Under the pieces are notes generated by a model, which was given only the letters and a program-made list of their open reading frames with translations, had not been told where the DNA came from and ran no database searches. A stretch of 64,000 nt of DNA from Ascarosepion bandense. Taxonomy: Eukaryota > Mollusca > Cephalopoda > Sepiida > Sepiidae. Shown one piece after another: positions 1 to 11,256 of the stretch. The translations under genes and the position numbers were made by a program. The first letter of the stretch is position 1. Every line of letters starts with the position of its first letter. The DNA is taken from contig JBBBDQ010001294.1 in NCBI GenBank assembly GCA_037127315.1, forward strand, positions 2,019,001 to 2,083,000, written 5' to 3'.

Positions 1-329
1 AACATGATGTACTCCTACCTATGGACTCATGTCTGAATACATTCTATACCTACTTAAAGACTCGAGTACATATATGATATACATCTACCTATAGACTAGT
101 ATGTACACGATGTATATCTACTTATGGATTCATGTACAAATGCGAACAGGTTTTAACATTAAATAAACCAGCAGTGGCTGATATGTTTTTCAATCTATCA
201 TCCCAGAACACAGAGTTCATGGTTGTTAGCAAAATGAATATTAGCCTAACATTCAAATTACAAATTGGGGATACCAAAATTTCCAAACAATTTAATCATG
301 TAGGAAGTGGTTTAACAGAGTGTTTAACA

Positions 330-1262
330 CTATAGTTGCATTGGGATAACGAAATATGCCTTCCAAAGGCTAAGCAAAGTATAAAAAACAGGAAAAATCG
401 TTATAAACAAAGAAAGGCGTACTTGCAATTTACCAGTAAACTCCCTACTGGTGCCGCATATGGCCCAAAACCGATTTTTTAATGCAAGAATTTTGAGCCC
501 ATAAACTGAGACAAACATTTCCCGTAGACATTGCATAAGACATAGTTGGGCTCCTGTCTGTTTTTCCACAGACGAGACGCTACTCTTCGACATAGACTCG
601 TCTGGGTTCCTCTCCACCCGAAGGCAGAGAGTCCGACAAGGTTGTGTTCGGGTGAAACATTGGCGTACTAAATTTTTATGTGATATCAGGTCTCCTATAT
701 CGCATTGAATACTGGACAAGCTACTCACAAATGAAGAAGAGACTTGAAGTAACACAAATGTAGTTCTATAGAAGGATGCTGAGAAGACCATAGACCTGGA
801 AACCTCGGAAGCAACAACACAATGTTAGAGGATATATAAATAATAAGGACACTAATACTTAACATCAGGAAGAGAGAGTTGAAATTTCTATGACACATAA
901 AGACGGTTTGGAAAATTTGATACTCACAAGATAAATTGAGGGCAGAGAGACAGGTAAACAACGCATAACTTAGCTAGAGAGCTTGTGTAAATAAACGGCG
1001 AGAGATAATCGAGTTAGCAAAAAAGACAAAATTTATTAAGAGCTACAAAAGACAGGAAATTGTGGAGAGCCATGATTACAAAATTTCTGAAGGGACATGG
1101 CACATAGAAAAAGAAGAACGAGCTTGAGTAAATGAATGGTGGAACAAAGTTTAGGAGAAATAACAAAAAAACAAAATTTATTAAGAACTACAAGAGGCAG
1201 GAAATTGTGGAGAGCCATGATTGGAAATGTCCTGAAGGGACATGGCACATAGAAAAGACCCC
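330..1262 (+). pseudogene. LINE-A reverse transcriptase C-terminal region and 3' end, decayed
   Basis: This is a heavily frameshifted copy of the LINE-A family, a non-LTR retrotransposon. Pieces of the post-RT region can be followed in changing frames on the + strand: a segment like 'lakrlskvlknrk', a FYRRML-like stretch near 760-787, then the conserved K/R-rich 'IRKRQL-FLGH' region near 865-900. The 3' terminal unit, recognisable by 'caaaatttattaag' and 'ggaaattgtggagagcc', occurs twice in tandem (about 1020-1110 and 1150-1255), and each copy runs into an A/G-rich 'cacatagaa' end. No intact frame remains, so it is a dead copy. The family assignment rests on comparison with the better copy at 35955-36765. 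Confidence 0.7.
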
Positions 1263-1269
1263 AGAACCC

Positions 1270-2155
1270 ATTACTGATGAGCACAAGCTCTTCTTAACAA
1301 AAAACAATGACTCCACAAACTCGTTAACTATTGCTCAATGATTAGATTGTACCTCTTCTGAGGCTAGATGTGTTTCACAATAGAAATTAAATTAATTCTA
1401 ATGGTAAAGATTCGTGGCATTGGCAGGGTTTAGCTTTTTTTTCTCTCGATAGTTGAAAGCCCCTTTAAGAAGATAAAAGGATAGAAAAAAATGAAGACTA
1501 TAACCAAGCCAGCCCAAGTGTGAAACAAGCACAACTGCGTCGGTCCGCGCTAACTGAGCCAATCCAACGAACAACCAATGACAACCAGCTGCAGTAGTCG
1601 TCACAGTAACAAAGCATCCCCAGCCACAACCCCGTTTTACCGAAAGGCAAGAAAGAAGGAGAAAATTCGTTCCCTCTGGCACAGACCGAACCTCGCGGCC
1701 AGAATAACGAAAATTCAATCGATCACTCGATTATTCCCTTTCTCTCTTTCTCTCTTTATCGTTTTCTTTATCAGTTTCTTTCTCATTTGAAATTTCTGTG
1801 TGTGGGTAAGCGAGCGAGGACCTTAGTTTTAAAATTCTTTTGCTGTTGTAACGATAAATGGTTAGCATGTTTTTCTTCTTCACACTCTCTCTGATTCATC
1901 CTGCATCAGTTATTCATTCTGTCACTCATTCACCAGTTCGTTCGTTGCAGAGCTCAACCACTCACACTGTCTTGACAAGCTTTTCTTTTTCTTGTAGCCA
2001 TAGGCCTTTCTTTGCGGAAACACCTCAAACACATCACATCACTTTTCCTAGTCTTCCTTCACTGTGTCTGTCTGCCTGTGTTGAGTATTGATCGCGATTC
2101 AAAAACTCATCACCCACAACCCTTATTTACCTTCCTTAGTAGATAAGGTCTTTCA
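1270..2155. other. Stretch without a recognisable gene
   Basis: I see no coding signal or known repeat here. The sequence becomes pyrimidine-rich towards 1740-2090 and runs into the (CTTT)n block. Short open frames are low-complexity products of that composition. Confidence 0.5.
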
Positions 2156-2161
2156 AACTAA

Positions 2162-2203
<42 letters not shown>

Positions 2204-2342
2204 CCTTGACTTACGCTCTACTTTTTTTCGTATCTCCGATTCCAGTTTATTCTTTCCTTCTTTCTTTCTTTTTTCTTATACTTCTCTACTTCTCTTTAAC
2301 TTTCTTTGACTTTCGTTCTTTTTTTGCATCCTCGATTACTTT

Positions 2343-2394
<52 letters not shown>

Positions 2395-2442
2395 TTCTTG
2401 ACTTACTCTCTCTTTTTGGTATCTTTGATTCTAGTCTACTCT

Positions 2443-2475
<33 letters not shown>

Positions 2476-2544
2476 GTGCCCTTCTTTTTTTGTTTTATTA
2501 TCTTTAACTTTTATTCTTTTTTCATATTTTCGATTACAGTTTAC

Positions 2545-2592
<48 letters not shown>

Positions 2593-2700
2593 TGCTCTCC
2601 TTGACGCACTCTCTATCCTTTTTCGTGTCTCCTATTCCAGTATACTTTTCCTTTCTTCCTTCCTTTTTTCTTTCTTTCTTTATTCCTTTCTTTCTTTACC
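2162..2700. repeat. Interrupted (CTTT)n tetranucleotide arrays
   Basis: At least five pure (TTTC)n runs (about 2162-2203, 2341-2394, 2442-2473, 2548-2592 and 2666-2695) are separated by related 40-80 bp pyrimidine-rich spacers that resemble one another. The layout suggests a longer unit containing the tetranucleotide was itself duplicated. The reading frames through it are artefacts. Confidence 0.9.
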
Positions 2701-2775
2701 CCACTTTTTCTTTATCCGTCGTCATCGAACTTTTCCTATTTTCCTATTATAGTTTCTGTGCTTTTCCTTTTTTTC

Positions 2776-2822
2776 TCTTCTTCTTCTTCTTCTTCTTCTT
2801 CTTCTTCTTCTTCTTCTTCTTC
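2776..2822. repeat. (CTT)n microsatellite
   Basis: About 15 perfect CTT units on the + strand. The same trinucleotide forms the tail of LINE-A elsewhere in the window, but no LINE-A sequence adjoins this tract. Confidence 0.9.
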
Positions 2823-3149
2823 AAATTGTTTCTAAGCCGGGTGGCATCAGTTGAATCTGAGAGGCTAAAGCAAATGTTCGGTTGTGGATTGAGATGAAGC
2901 GGGTAGAGTTTGTGATTTCAGGTGACGCACGCTCTTACCATCTACACTTGATGTCAAATTTCAGCGCTTAGAAGTTCTCTCGAAAAATAAAGATCTTTGT
3001 TTTTTATCCAAATTCATAATATGAATGAATTTGTTTTTAAAAGTAAAGGCCCTGTATTTAATTTTTACACCAGAAGTAAATCAGTTGTAAGTAATAAAAA
3101 AAAAAATTAAACGAAAATTAAACACCCAAACTCCTCATTGGGCATTTCG

Positions 3150-3290
3150 ACGTAATGAAATAGTTAGCAAGCTTGTCTCTCTAGATCTTGTAATAACTGA
3201 GTAGTGAGTTCAATCTTCACTGGGTACTCTTATACTCTCGGCCTTGTGCCACGTCTAAGCGGCCCTTAGAAAATCAGCACCCAAACTCCT
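3150..3290 (+). mobile_element. SINE-2, tRNA-derived, partial
   Basis: A tRNA-like promoter can be seen: 'aatagttagcaagcttg' at the A-box position and 'gagttcaatcttcac' as a B-box. It is followed by the family word 'ggccttgtgccacgtctaag'. The same order occurs on the minus strand at 61435-61530 and 62905-63195. No target duplication is evident. Confidence 0.65.
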
Positions 3291-3894
3291 CGTAACTTTT
3301 ACTGCAAGTAGTTACGCAGAAGACACTGTGTTGATGGTAGATTAAAATAGAAAACTGAAAGAACGATTTGACAAGGGAGTCTTTGAAAGCAAGAAGAAAA
3401 GATTTACTATCAAGTTTTTTGTAAGACGATAGCAATTATCGAGGTGAACAGAAGGGGCAATCGAAAAATTGAATGACATATTGGGGACATCAAAATTAAA
3501 GAGTGAAAATGTGAATACTGTAAGAACAAATGATATGATGCATGGTGCCAAACAAAAAAGACAACGCAAGATGTGATTTAGTCTTAGAGAACGTCAAAAT
3601 AAAACACACATGGAAGTTTTTTTTAATCCTTTCACTTCAAGCAAGGTAGAAATGACACTGCTGTGGAAAAAGTACGTTATGAGATCATTCCATGAGTAAG
3701 GCCCGAAAACTGATAATGATAGGCTCAATAATTACGTTATAAATGACTTAATAGAAATAAAACCTATCAAGTTCGTTGGTTGATTTTGTTTAGCAACACA
3801 ATATTATGGCTTCAATTAAAAATAACGGAGCTGTGTGAGCTATGAACGAAAGAGCGATAAGCGGATCGTGTTATCATCTAACGTGATATCTTGA

Positions 3895-4205
3895 GAGTTA
3901 GTCTGTTAAGACTATACGTGATACACGCTCTGGGCGATCATGTCTCTTTTCATCCATGACTAATTAGGCAGAAGGTTTTCTCGCAATAAGTTGCCATTTC
4001 TTTCTGCAGTAGATTGGCTGCCAGCCAAGACAATAGAACCCAATCTGTACTGCTATTCAACCCATAGCTGGAAGGAGAAGATAACCTTTCTCGAGGGTAT
4101 TTTTGCTTAAGTGAATGCAACGAATTCAACTGGAATTCGAAATTGACTCTCTGATTCCTCATTCAGAGCTGATATCCATTGCACCACAACGCACAAAACG
4201 TGAGC
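3895..4205 (-). mobile_element. SINE-1, tRNA-derived, near full length
   Basis: On the minus strand a tRNA-like head ('gcgttgtggtgcaatggat' as A-box region, 'tcgaattccagttg' as B-box region) is followed by the SINE-1 body: 'acgcacaaat'-like segment, 'tagctatgggtt', 'gggttctatt', 'ggcagccaatctac' and the end 'gtatcacgtatag'. The same body occurs at 17400, 28560, 41690, 61633 and 62610. RNA polymerase III transcription and LINE-dependent mobility are typical of such elements and are inferred here. Confidence 0.75.
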
Positions 4206-4770
4206 TTTCTGCTACCATTGCATTTTGTTTTTTACATGTGAGGGTTGTGGCAGGATAAATCGTAACTGCTTCACTACGGCAATGCTCAAAACGTCCCTAG
4301 CATCCGGGAGTCCCTGGCCGAGAAAAATATCACCGTACTGGAACAACCTCCCTATTCATCTGATCCTGCTTCGCGTGACTGTCTTCTTTTCCCTAAGCTC
4401 AAAGAGAGTCATCTAAGGGACCAGTTTTGAAGGGTTGGAGGCCATCAGTTGCATCAAGGGCATTCGAGAAGAAGCCTTCCAGTAGTGCATAGAATCGTGG
4501 AAGAGAAGGATGGAAAAGTTCATTAGATTCGAAAGGGATTACTTTAAAGGGAGAAATCATGCAGTTTGTTGTTTGGAATTGAAATCAGTACTGTTACTTT
4601 CCAGACAGAGGTCGTATTTTGAACTCATTTCTATGCCTTCAACTACTGATAAAATCTACTGTGGGTCATTTTGCTTTAAACAGATATCGGTCATCTCTCT
4701 CTATAAAAATGGATTTGTCTGTTTGTTTGTCTGTGTATTTGTCTGTCTTCATTCTGACGAACCCTCCAAT

Positions 4771-5300
4771 TTCAACCAAAATTGGGTCACTTGTGGATCA
4801 TGACATGAAACATTGATGTACGCAAAAAAATTTTAATCGATTTACAGGGTACGGCAAAAATAACCGGAACGCTTAGAATTTACGAACTCTTCCCCTCGGA
4901 GACGCCTTATGCGAATTCAACCAAAATCGGACAACTTATAAATCAATGTCCGAACTTTTGATGTATACAAAATTTTCCGAATCATTGTACAGAGTTCATC
5001 AAAAATCAGCGACAAACGTAATTTCGGGTAGTCTTTTGCACACTTTTATGTATTTCTCCAAGACGCTTCACTCAAACTCAAAGAAAATCGAGTCACTCGT
5101 AGATCAAAGTCTGATGCCTTGATATGCGAATAAAAATTTCAATTGACACACAAGGTGCGGCATGAATTGATGAAAAATGGTTCTTTTTGCGATTGTTTAT
5201 TTCTCAGAAATGCTTAGTTGTTTTCCAACAAAATCCGAGTCGTTTTGTAACGTCTACCTTTCGTATGCCATAACAATCTCCCGTTTTCTACAAGGTGCCA
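4771..5300 (+). repeat. Diverged ~150-bp tandem units inside the Helitron
   Basis: Four related units begin near 4771, 4916, 5071 and 5221. Each carries 'tcaaccaaaat' or a variant, a 'gtcact' word, a 'ttgat' word, an 'aaaatttc' word and a closing 'acagggtac' or 'acaaggtgc' word. Spacing is 145-155 bp and divergence is high. Confidence 0.6.
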
Positions 5301-5494
5301 ACCCCTCCGAAGCTGCAGGGACGATGCATCCACATCTTCTGCGTCACAACGTCATTGCATCACATTATAGGCTCCCGTAACGCCCGCGCCCATTCTTCCA
5401 ATTGTACATACATCATTCCCGTTTATTGAAAAAATTGACCAAAAACCAATTCTTACTTCGCATGTTTTTAACTTACGCGTCACGGCAACCGCAT

Positions 5495-5995
5495 AATGGA
5501 ACTTTTTGAATCTGTTCTATAAATACTTTCATGGCTTCTGCTCAGACGAACTTAAGTCATTGATGCCTCCTCAACAGGTGTTTACTCGTGCAACCAGACT
5601 GGCAACTGGGTCCCACCCTTTCACAGTCAGGTTAGCCAAATGCAGACGACAATTCTACTCCTTCAGCTTCTTCTCTCGCACTTCCCGCCTGTGGAACTCG
5701 CTCCCGTATTCTTGCTTTCCTGACGGCTACAACCTCCAGAAATTTAAATGGAAAGTCAATACTCATCTACTAACCACTGGACTCTAGCTCTCTCCCCACT
5801 CCCGTATAACCTTCCCTTTCTCTCCACCTATGTATCTGTCATCGCACCTGCTTTCTCAGCTTTCTATTGTTCCTTTCTAACTAGTTTGTACTCCTCACTC
5901 TTTTCTAATTAATCTTTTTACAGTTATGTAGCCCCCTGCATATCAGTGGCGTTTCCGCTTTGCTCGGGGTGAAATGATTAAAAAAAAAAGTAAAA
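5495..5995 (+). pseudogene. LINE-B ORF2 C-terminus and 3' end, nested in the Helitron
   Basis: The open part (5506-5787) encodes the C-terminal tail typical of LINE-B, with the words FYKYFHGFCSDELKSL, RLATGSHPFTV, SRTSRLWNSLPYSCFPDGYN and a final KVNTHLL. This tail lies downstream of the reverse transcriptase in jockey/CR1-like elements. The 3' untranslated part ends with the stem-loop 'agtggcgtttccgc' and 'ggtgaaatgattaaaa'. It is 5'-truncated, as is usual for LINE copies, and sits inside the Helitron, so it inserted later. Confidence 0.85.
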
Positions 5996-6554
5996 ACACT
6001 TGACTTCACTATTTCAACATAAAAAAAAAAACTGAACAACGCCGGGCTATACAGCTAGTATTACTATAAATTTTCTGTCTGTAATACAACTACACATATG
6101 TATTGTTGGTAATTTTATTATAAATAGTTAATTGTTGGTTGGTTTAGTTTAGCGGCATAGCAACTTCTACGAGTTTTTAAAGCTAAAATCTAAGTATTTA
6201 TATTCCAGCATTTTTATTACTTCATTTATTATATTTTTTAGTGAAAACTACGGTGATCACAAAGTGATCAGTTCATATATTGATTGTTATATCGAATTAA
6301 CCTCCTACTTTATATCCACATTTTTACTTCATATTTGTTTATCAACTTATGATTAAATTGATGCTCGAAGAGATTTTTAATTTTATTTTAAGCAGTCACT
6401 TTATGATCAGCGCATTTGAGAAAACTTAATAAAGAAAATGCACCCAGTTGAATGTAAGTACATAAAAACACATTTCTCAACAGTTTTCTTTGTGAATAAT
6501 CTAGTGTCACAGAGGATGAGCTAAGTAAGGTATTTCAAACTTTTTTTATTACGA

Positions 6555-7081
6555 TCCACAGCAAGACGTGCATTGAATACTGTTGCCATATCAAATCGGG
6601 TGCTCCTGCTATTCAACTCGAGGTACTCGACAAATTCGAAAGAAAGATCTATAATGTATTCGGTCCTTACTTGGTATCTCGACTTTAGCCACTTTCTCAC
6701 CGATGTGACGTGGCTCTATTCTGTCTTTTATAGAAATATTTTAATGTCGACCGCTCTGATGAGCTTCTTTCCTCGGTGACTCATCTACATGAATTTAAGT
6801 GTGCAACTTGAGTGGCATCTAGATCCCACCCTTTTACTATTGAAATAGTTAAATGTAACCACCACTTTAACAGTTTCTTATCTCACACTTTCCACCTGTG
6901 GAACTCACTTCCGTTTACTGGCTTCCCTGATAGCTACAATCTTCAAAAATTTAAATGCAACGTCACTTGCCATCTTCTATCTTCTTGAATTTCGTTCATC
7001 TTTTATCCTTTCTTCAATACCTCTAGACCCAGACTTTTCTCATACTGTACCCGCCCCCCTGCGCACTAGTGGCGTTCCCGT
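6555..7081 (+). pseudogene. LINE-B 3' end, decayed
   Basis: The + strand carries 'tgcattgaatactgttgcc' (the end of the RT thumb region in this family), then frameshifted pieces of the SRTSRLWNSLP tail near 6880-6950, and ends with 'ccctgcgcactagtggcgtt'. The element stops at about 7081, exactly where a LINE-A copy in the opposite orientation begins, so two LINE 3' ends meet tail to tail. Confidence 0.75.
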
Positions 7082-7690
7082 CTTCTTCTTTTTCATACGC
7101 CGTGTCTCTTCAAGGCGTAGGCGATCATGGACTTCCACTTGGCTCTGTCTCTTGTCGCTCTCAATAATTTTTCTCTTGGTATCACTTCTAAGTCCCGCTC
7201 TGTCAACCATTTGCTCAGACCTAACAAGTAAGTCACGCACTGCTTTCCCCTGTCTCTTCTTCCATTTATCCGACCTGTGAGTATTAAGTTTCCTAGACCC
7301 CCCCTTCTTCATTGCGTGTCCCAGTAACCCCATTTGTCTCTTCCTGATATTTATTATTAGTCTTCTTCTCGTTTGCATCCTTTCCAACACCTCATCATTG
7401 CACACGTGCTCTGTCCATGGTATTCCCAGCATCCTTCTGTAAAACTACATTTCTGCTACCTCAAGCCTCTCCTTCATCTTTGATGAGATCGTTCAGCATT
7501 CACTTCCATCCTGAAGGACAGATGTCACATAACAATCCAGCATTCTTTTCTTTGTTTCTAATGAGATTTTCCTGTCTTTCTGAAATGCGTCTTTGGCCAT
7601 GCCAATGTGTCTTTGGATCTGTGTGTCGCATTTTCTATCTACTGTCAAAACACTTCCCAGGTATTTTAACTGTTTTTACTTGCTTTATTT
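7082..7690 (-). pseudogene. LINE-A post-RT region and 3' end
   Basis: The minus-strand frame 7040-7432 encodes LGIPWTEHVCNDEVLERM, then NIRKRQMGLLGHAMKKGG, then a basic segment and the terminal 'EVHDRLRLEETRRMKKKK', matching LINE-A copies at 12559 and 36019. The (CTT)-like end at 7082 is the (GAA)n tail. Upstream sequence to about 7690 is the same family in broken frames. Confidence 0.8.
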
Positions 7691-7964
7691 TTTGGCGTGA
7701 AATAATTAAAAAACGAACATTTTGCCTTACAACCCATTATACCTGCACATAATGAATCAAGCACAAACTATATTCACTAGGTTCATTTATTTAGCATCGA
7801 AAATTTATATGTATTTTTCTTATGATCAGCACATATTAGAATCGCACGTATCTAGTTGTATCATCTATTTATATGAATATAAAAATATTACTTTCAAAAT
7901 AACGAATTTAAAGGAAATTCGAACACAATAGTAAACCAAATAATATTTGAAAAAAAAATGTCAT

Positions 7965-8183
<219 letters not shown>

Positions 8184-8232
8184 TCAGTCCGCAGTGAGTT
8201 TGGCGAAAAAGATACATAAACTCAATGTGAAC

Positions 8233-8235
<3 letters not shown>

Positions 8236-8270
<35 letters not shown>
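8236..8270. repeat. (TA)n microsatellite
   Basis: About 17 perfect TA units. Just downstream is the minus-strand CTGATGA-containing segment (8401-8455) discussed as a low-confidence ribozyme candidate. Confidence 0.95.
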
Positions 8271-8274
<4 letters not shown>

Positions 8275-8479
8275 TGTGAATTAATAAATATTCATATGAG
8301 AATACACTTATGTACAAAAATAATTTTCAGGTGTTCATAAAACAATGATCAATGTAGTGTAAACAGAGCTTTTAATTATATAATAATAATACTTATTATC
8401 TCATGTCGGTGACCCGACTGGGAGTTTCATGCATTACGCAGTCATCAGGTGCATATTACGAACTGACCGGTTAAGAGAT

Positions 8480-9200
8480 ATGAAATTAAGTTCACTCAAT
8501 GTTCATGGGAGTTAAATCTTGTAATGTTAGGGAACTATTTTTAATTTATCAAGAGTAAAATTTAAATAGAGAAAAATCACATGGTGATAAATATTGAAAT
8601 TAAGATTTTAAATTAAACAAAAATTATTGCTAAAATGCAAGGAGATTAATTCAAAGGGGCGTAATTCGTAATTAATAATTGTAATATTTACGGTTTGCGG
8701 GAAAACGAAAAGAAAGAAAAAGAAAAAAAGAAAGGGAGTGAGAATTTAAGTATGTTTTTCTATGGCAGCATGTGGTCATTAATTCACTTTTTGTTAAGTA
8801 GATTAGGGTTATTTATATGATTTAAGATGATAAGCTTTTTTAAAAGACATTAGTTACATCTGTCTCCTTTTCCATTGCAAGATTTAGTTTTAGCGATGGT
8901 AATCCAGTTAATAATTGGGTTGTTGTTTAATTTGGTTATTATGGTTATTGAAACGATACTTTCTCTTATTTGATCCAATATAGAATTTAACATCATCATC
9001 ATCAGAATGGATGTAGGCTCTATAAATAAATCGGGCATACTCTGACCATTCAATGAGCAAGTTTTATATTTTTAGCAGTTGCAATTATTTTAGATGGTCA
9101 TTATTATTAATAGTAGGATAACTGATATTATTCAAGTAGGCCAAGAATTTTTTTTGATATCATATTATGTTGTGAAATATATTTTTCTATTTCTTAACGC
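8480..9200. other. AT-rich stretch without a recognisable gene
   Basis: No coding frame or recognisable repeat family is seen here, only short A-rich and purine-rich tracts such as 8700-8745. Confidence 0.5.
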
Positions 9201-9204
9201 GGCG

Positions 9205-9560
9205 AAGAATCTGTAACGTGATTGATACCGACTTAGCTGACCACCTGCAGTTACTCTCCCACCGGCGTGACGTGGCTTCCCTGTGCCTCTTCTATAAATA
9301 CTTTCATGGCTTCTGCTCTGATGAACTTAAATCACTGGTGCCCCCTAGGTGTGAGTTTGCACGAGATACTAGATTGGCAACGAGGTCCCACCCTTTTACA
9401 GTGAAACCGATGAAATGTAACCGTAATTTCTACTCCAACAGCTTCTTTTCTCGCACTTCCCGCCTGTGGAATTCCCTTCCGCATGCTTGCTTCCCCGACG
9501 GCTATAACCTCCAGGAGTTTAAATGTAAGGTCAATAGACACCTCCTAACACACTAATCCT
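9205..9560 (+). pseudogene. LINE-B ORF2 C-terminus
   Basis: The frame 9218-9556 is open for 112 residues and is one of the cleanest LINE-B tails: LSHRRDVASLCLFYKYFHGF, CSDELKSLVPP, RSHPFTVKPMKCN, SRTSRLWNSLPHACFPDGYN and KVNRHLLT before a natural stop. The copy lacks the reverse transcriptase (5' truncation) and the usual 3' stem-loop, so it was also cut after the stop codon. Confidence 0.88.
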
Positions 9561-9564
9561 CTCA

Positions 9565-10184
9565 TTCTCTCCATAAAAGCTGACAAAATAGAAATAAAAA
9601 TATAAAAATCAAAAATAAAATACAAAATATGCCGTACTGAAAAAATCAAAATTAAAAGAAAAAACACCCCACCCCTATCACGTCTATATAAGGAACCCTA
9701 AGAAAAACAGCCTCGCCACTAAATGAAAGAGAATAAATAAAATTTGTCTGGTAACAATAGACACAAATAAATCAACAGCTAGCTAAGCAAGACACCTAAA
9801 CATTTTTTAAGGTCAACAAACATGACAAGTCCTCAATCACACACACAAGAAAACCCCACGCAAACACACAAAACTGACCGAGTAATCTCTGCGAAATTCT
9901 AACCAAAAGATATACCCGACAGATAAAAACGTACACTCCAACAGATAATACCATTAATCGACAATTTAGCACTTACACACCAGGCTCTTCAAAACTCTAG
10001 AAGACACATTCCTTTCATTATCAATAACCCAACCAACCTCCCACAACAACAATGAACCAAATATAGGGAGCAGACGAATTCAGTTTTGCTTTTACCTCCC
10101 GAAGAAACGTACCCAACGTTGAAACAAACATATGATTGTCGAGGACATATATTAAAAAATAATGTACAAGTTCTAAAACATAAT

Positions 10185-10185
<1 letters not shown>
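9565..10185. other. A/C-rich stretch without a recognisable gene
   Basis: Strongly strand-asymmetric (A and C in excess) DNA with no long frame. I see no known repeat in it. Confidence 0.5.

Positions 10186-10188
<3 letters not shown>

Positions 10189-10250
<62 letters not shown>
10189..10250. repeat. (TA)n microsatellite
   Basis: About 30 TA units, slightly interrupted at the left end. Confidence 0.95.
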
Positions 10251-10252
<2 letters not shown>

Positions 10253-10535
10253 AATTCAGATACTTCAATCCAAGGGAAAAAAGCAGGAAGGTAAATTCCA
10301 AAAACCCGATCCTAATTAATATTAAAAATTTTATTTTAATATTAAAAAATGATACAGGAAGAGAGCTCCATGTAATAAAATATTACAGAGCAAATATGAA
10401 TTAAAAAAGGATTAATTCAATGATGTTGAATGGCCATTTCGATATGAAGATATATTCTATTTTTAAACGAGTTATTTTGCTACCCAGGTTTCTACCATGA
10501 GTGGCGTCTTTTTAATAACTGATTTTTACGGAAAG

Positions 10536-10540
<5 letters not shown>

Positions 10541-10576
<36 letters not shown>
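10541..10576. repeat. (TA)n microsatellite bordering PLE debris
   Basis: A (TA)n tract directly beside 'acaggtttcattgaataata', the same junction found at 28897 and 29435. Confidence 0.9.
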
Positions 10577-10579
<3 letters not shown>

Positions 10580-10690
10580 CAGGTTTCATTGAATAATATA
10601 GACAAGTTTTGTCTCTTATTTTATCGGGTCTGAGCTTTCGGCTTACATAAGCCATTATCAAAGAATGAACATTTAATATATAGTGAACAT
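10577..10690 (-). mobile_element. Penelope-like element end fragment
   Basis: On the minus strand the hairpin 'gataatggcttatgtaagcc' followed by GAAAG precedes sequence matching the PLE copy at 29235-29405 ('gacaaaac', 'attattcaatgaaacctg'). It is a short piece with no enzyme domain left. Confidence 0.6.
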
Positions 10691-10699
10691 AGAACATTT

Positions 10700-11230
10700 A
10701 AATTATTAACAGAGTGGAATTAAACAAAGAAAATTAAACCAAAGAGACAAGTCCATTTTTAACTTGGCGGATGGTTGCAGACGGTGACGAAATGGTGGTG
10801 GTGTGGTTCTTGGTCACATGAGGGTATAGTGGCATGAGGTGATTGGTCTGCGAGCTGCTACTACGATGGGTAGAGGGGGTAAGCGTAGTAACTATGACCT
10901 CTCCCGTCGATTACAGGCATTGGAGTATGTTAGTAGAGATGTCGAAATTTATTTTATTTAAGCTAGGTTTAAGCTGTTTGATGTAGATAGCTTTTAGAAT
11001 TTTGAGTTTTCGTTTGTTATTTTCTTGTCTAAGTATACATATATTTTCAACAAGCGTTTTTCTGAGAAGTGTCCGTTGATAGCCGTAGTGTTTTAAATGT
11101 CGGAATATGTTTGAATTGTTATTTTGTCAAATTGCGAAAAGATGTCAATCCAATAAAATTTTAACATAGAAAGAAAAAAAAAAGATTGTGTCACTGTGTC
11201 GGTCCATGAAGTATTTTCCCACCTGAATCC
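10700..11230. other. Stretch without a recognisable gene
   Basis: No supported frame. Two G-rich patches (10780-10900) give short open frames without family resemblance. Confidence 0.4.
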
Positions 11231-11256
11231 ATCTTGCACATTTTCAAATCAACAAT

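Larger units (their letters stand above)
4694..6058 (+). mobile_element. Non-autonomous Helitron
   Basis: The left end begins TC right after an A ('tctctctctataaaaatgg', then a TTTGTCTGT-rich stretch), as in many animal Helitrons. The right end reads 'caacgccgggctatacagctag' in two pieces: a GC-rich terminal segment and the closing CTAG, followed by T. This matches the Helitron rules of 5'-TC, 3'-CTRR and insertion between A and T. The interior holds diverged ~150-bp tandem units and a nested LINE-B tail, with no Rep/helicase gene, so it depended on another element. A shared right-end consensus in other copies would confirm it. Confidence 0.7.

Noticed and set aside
2162..2890. Phe/Leu/Ser-rich open frames up to 132 residues
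   Set aside because: They are translations of (CTTT)n and (CTT)n tracts.
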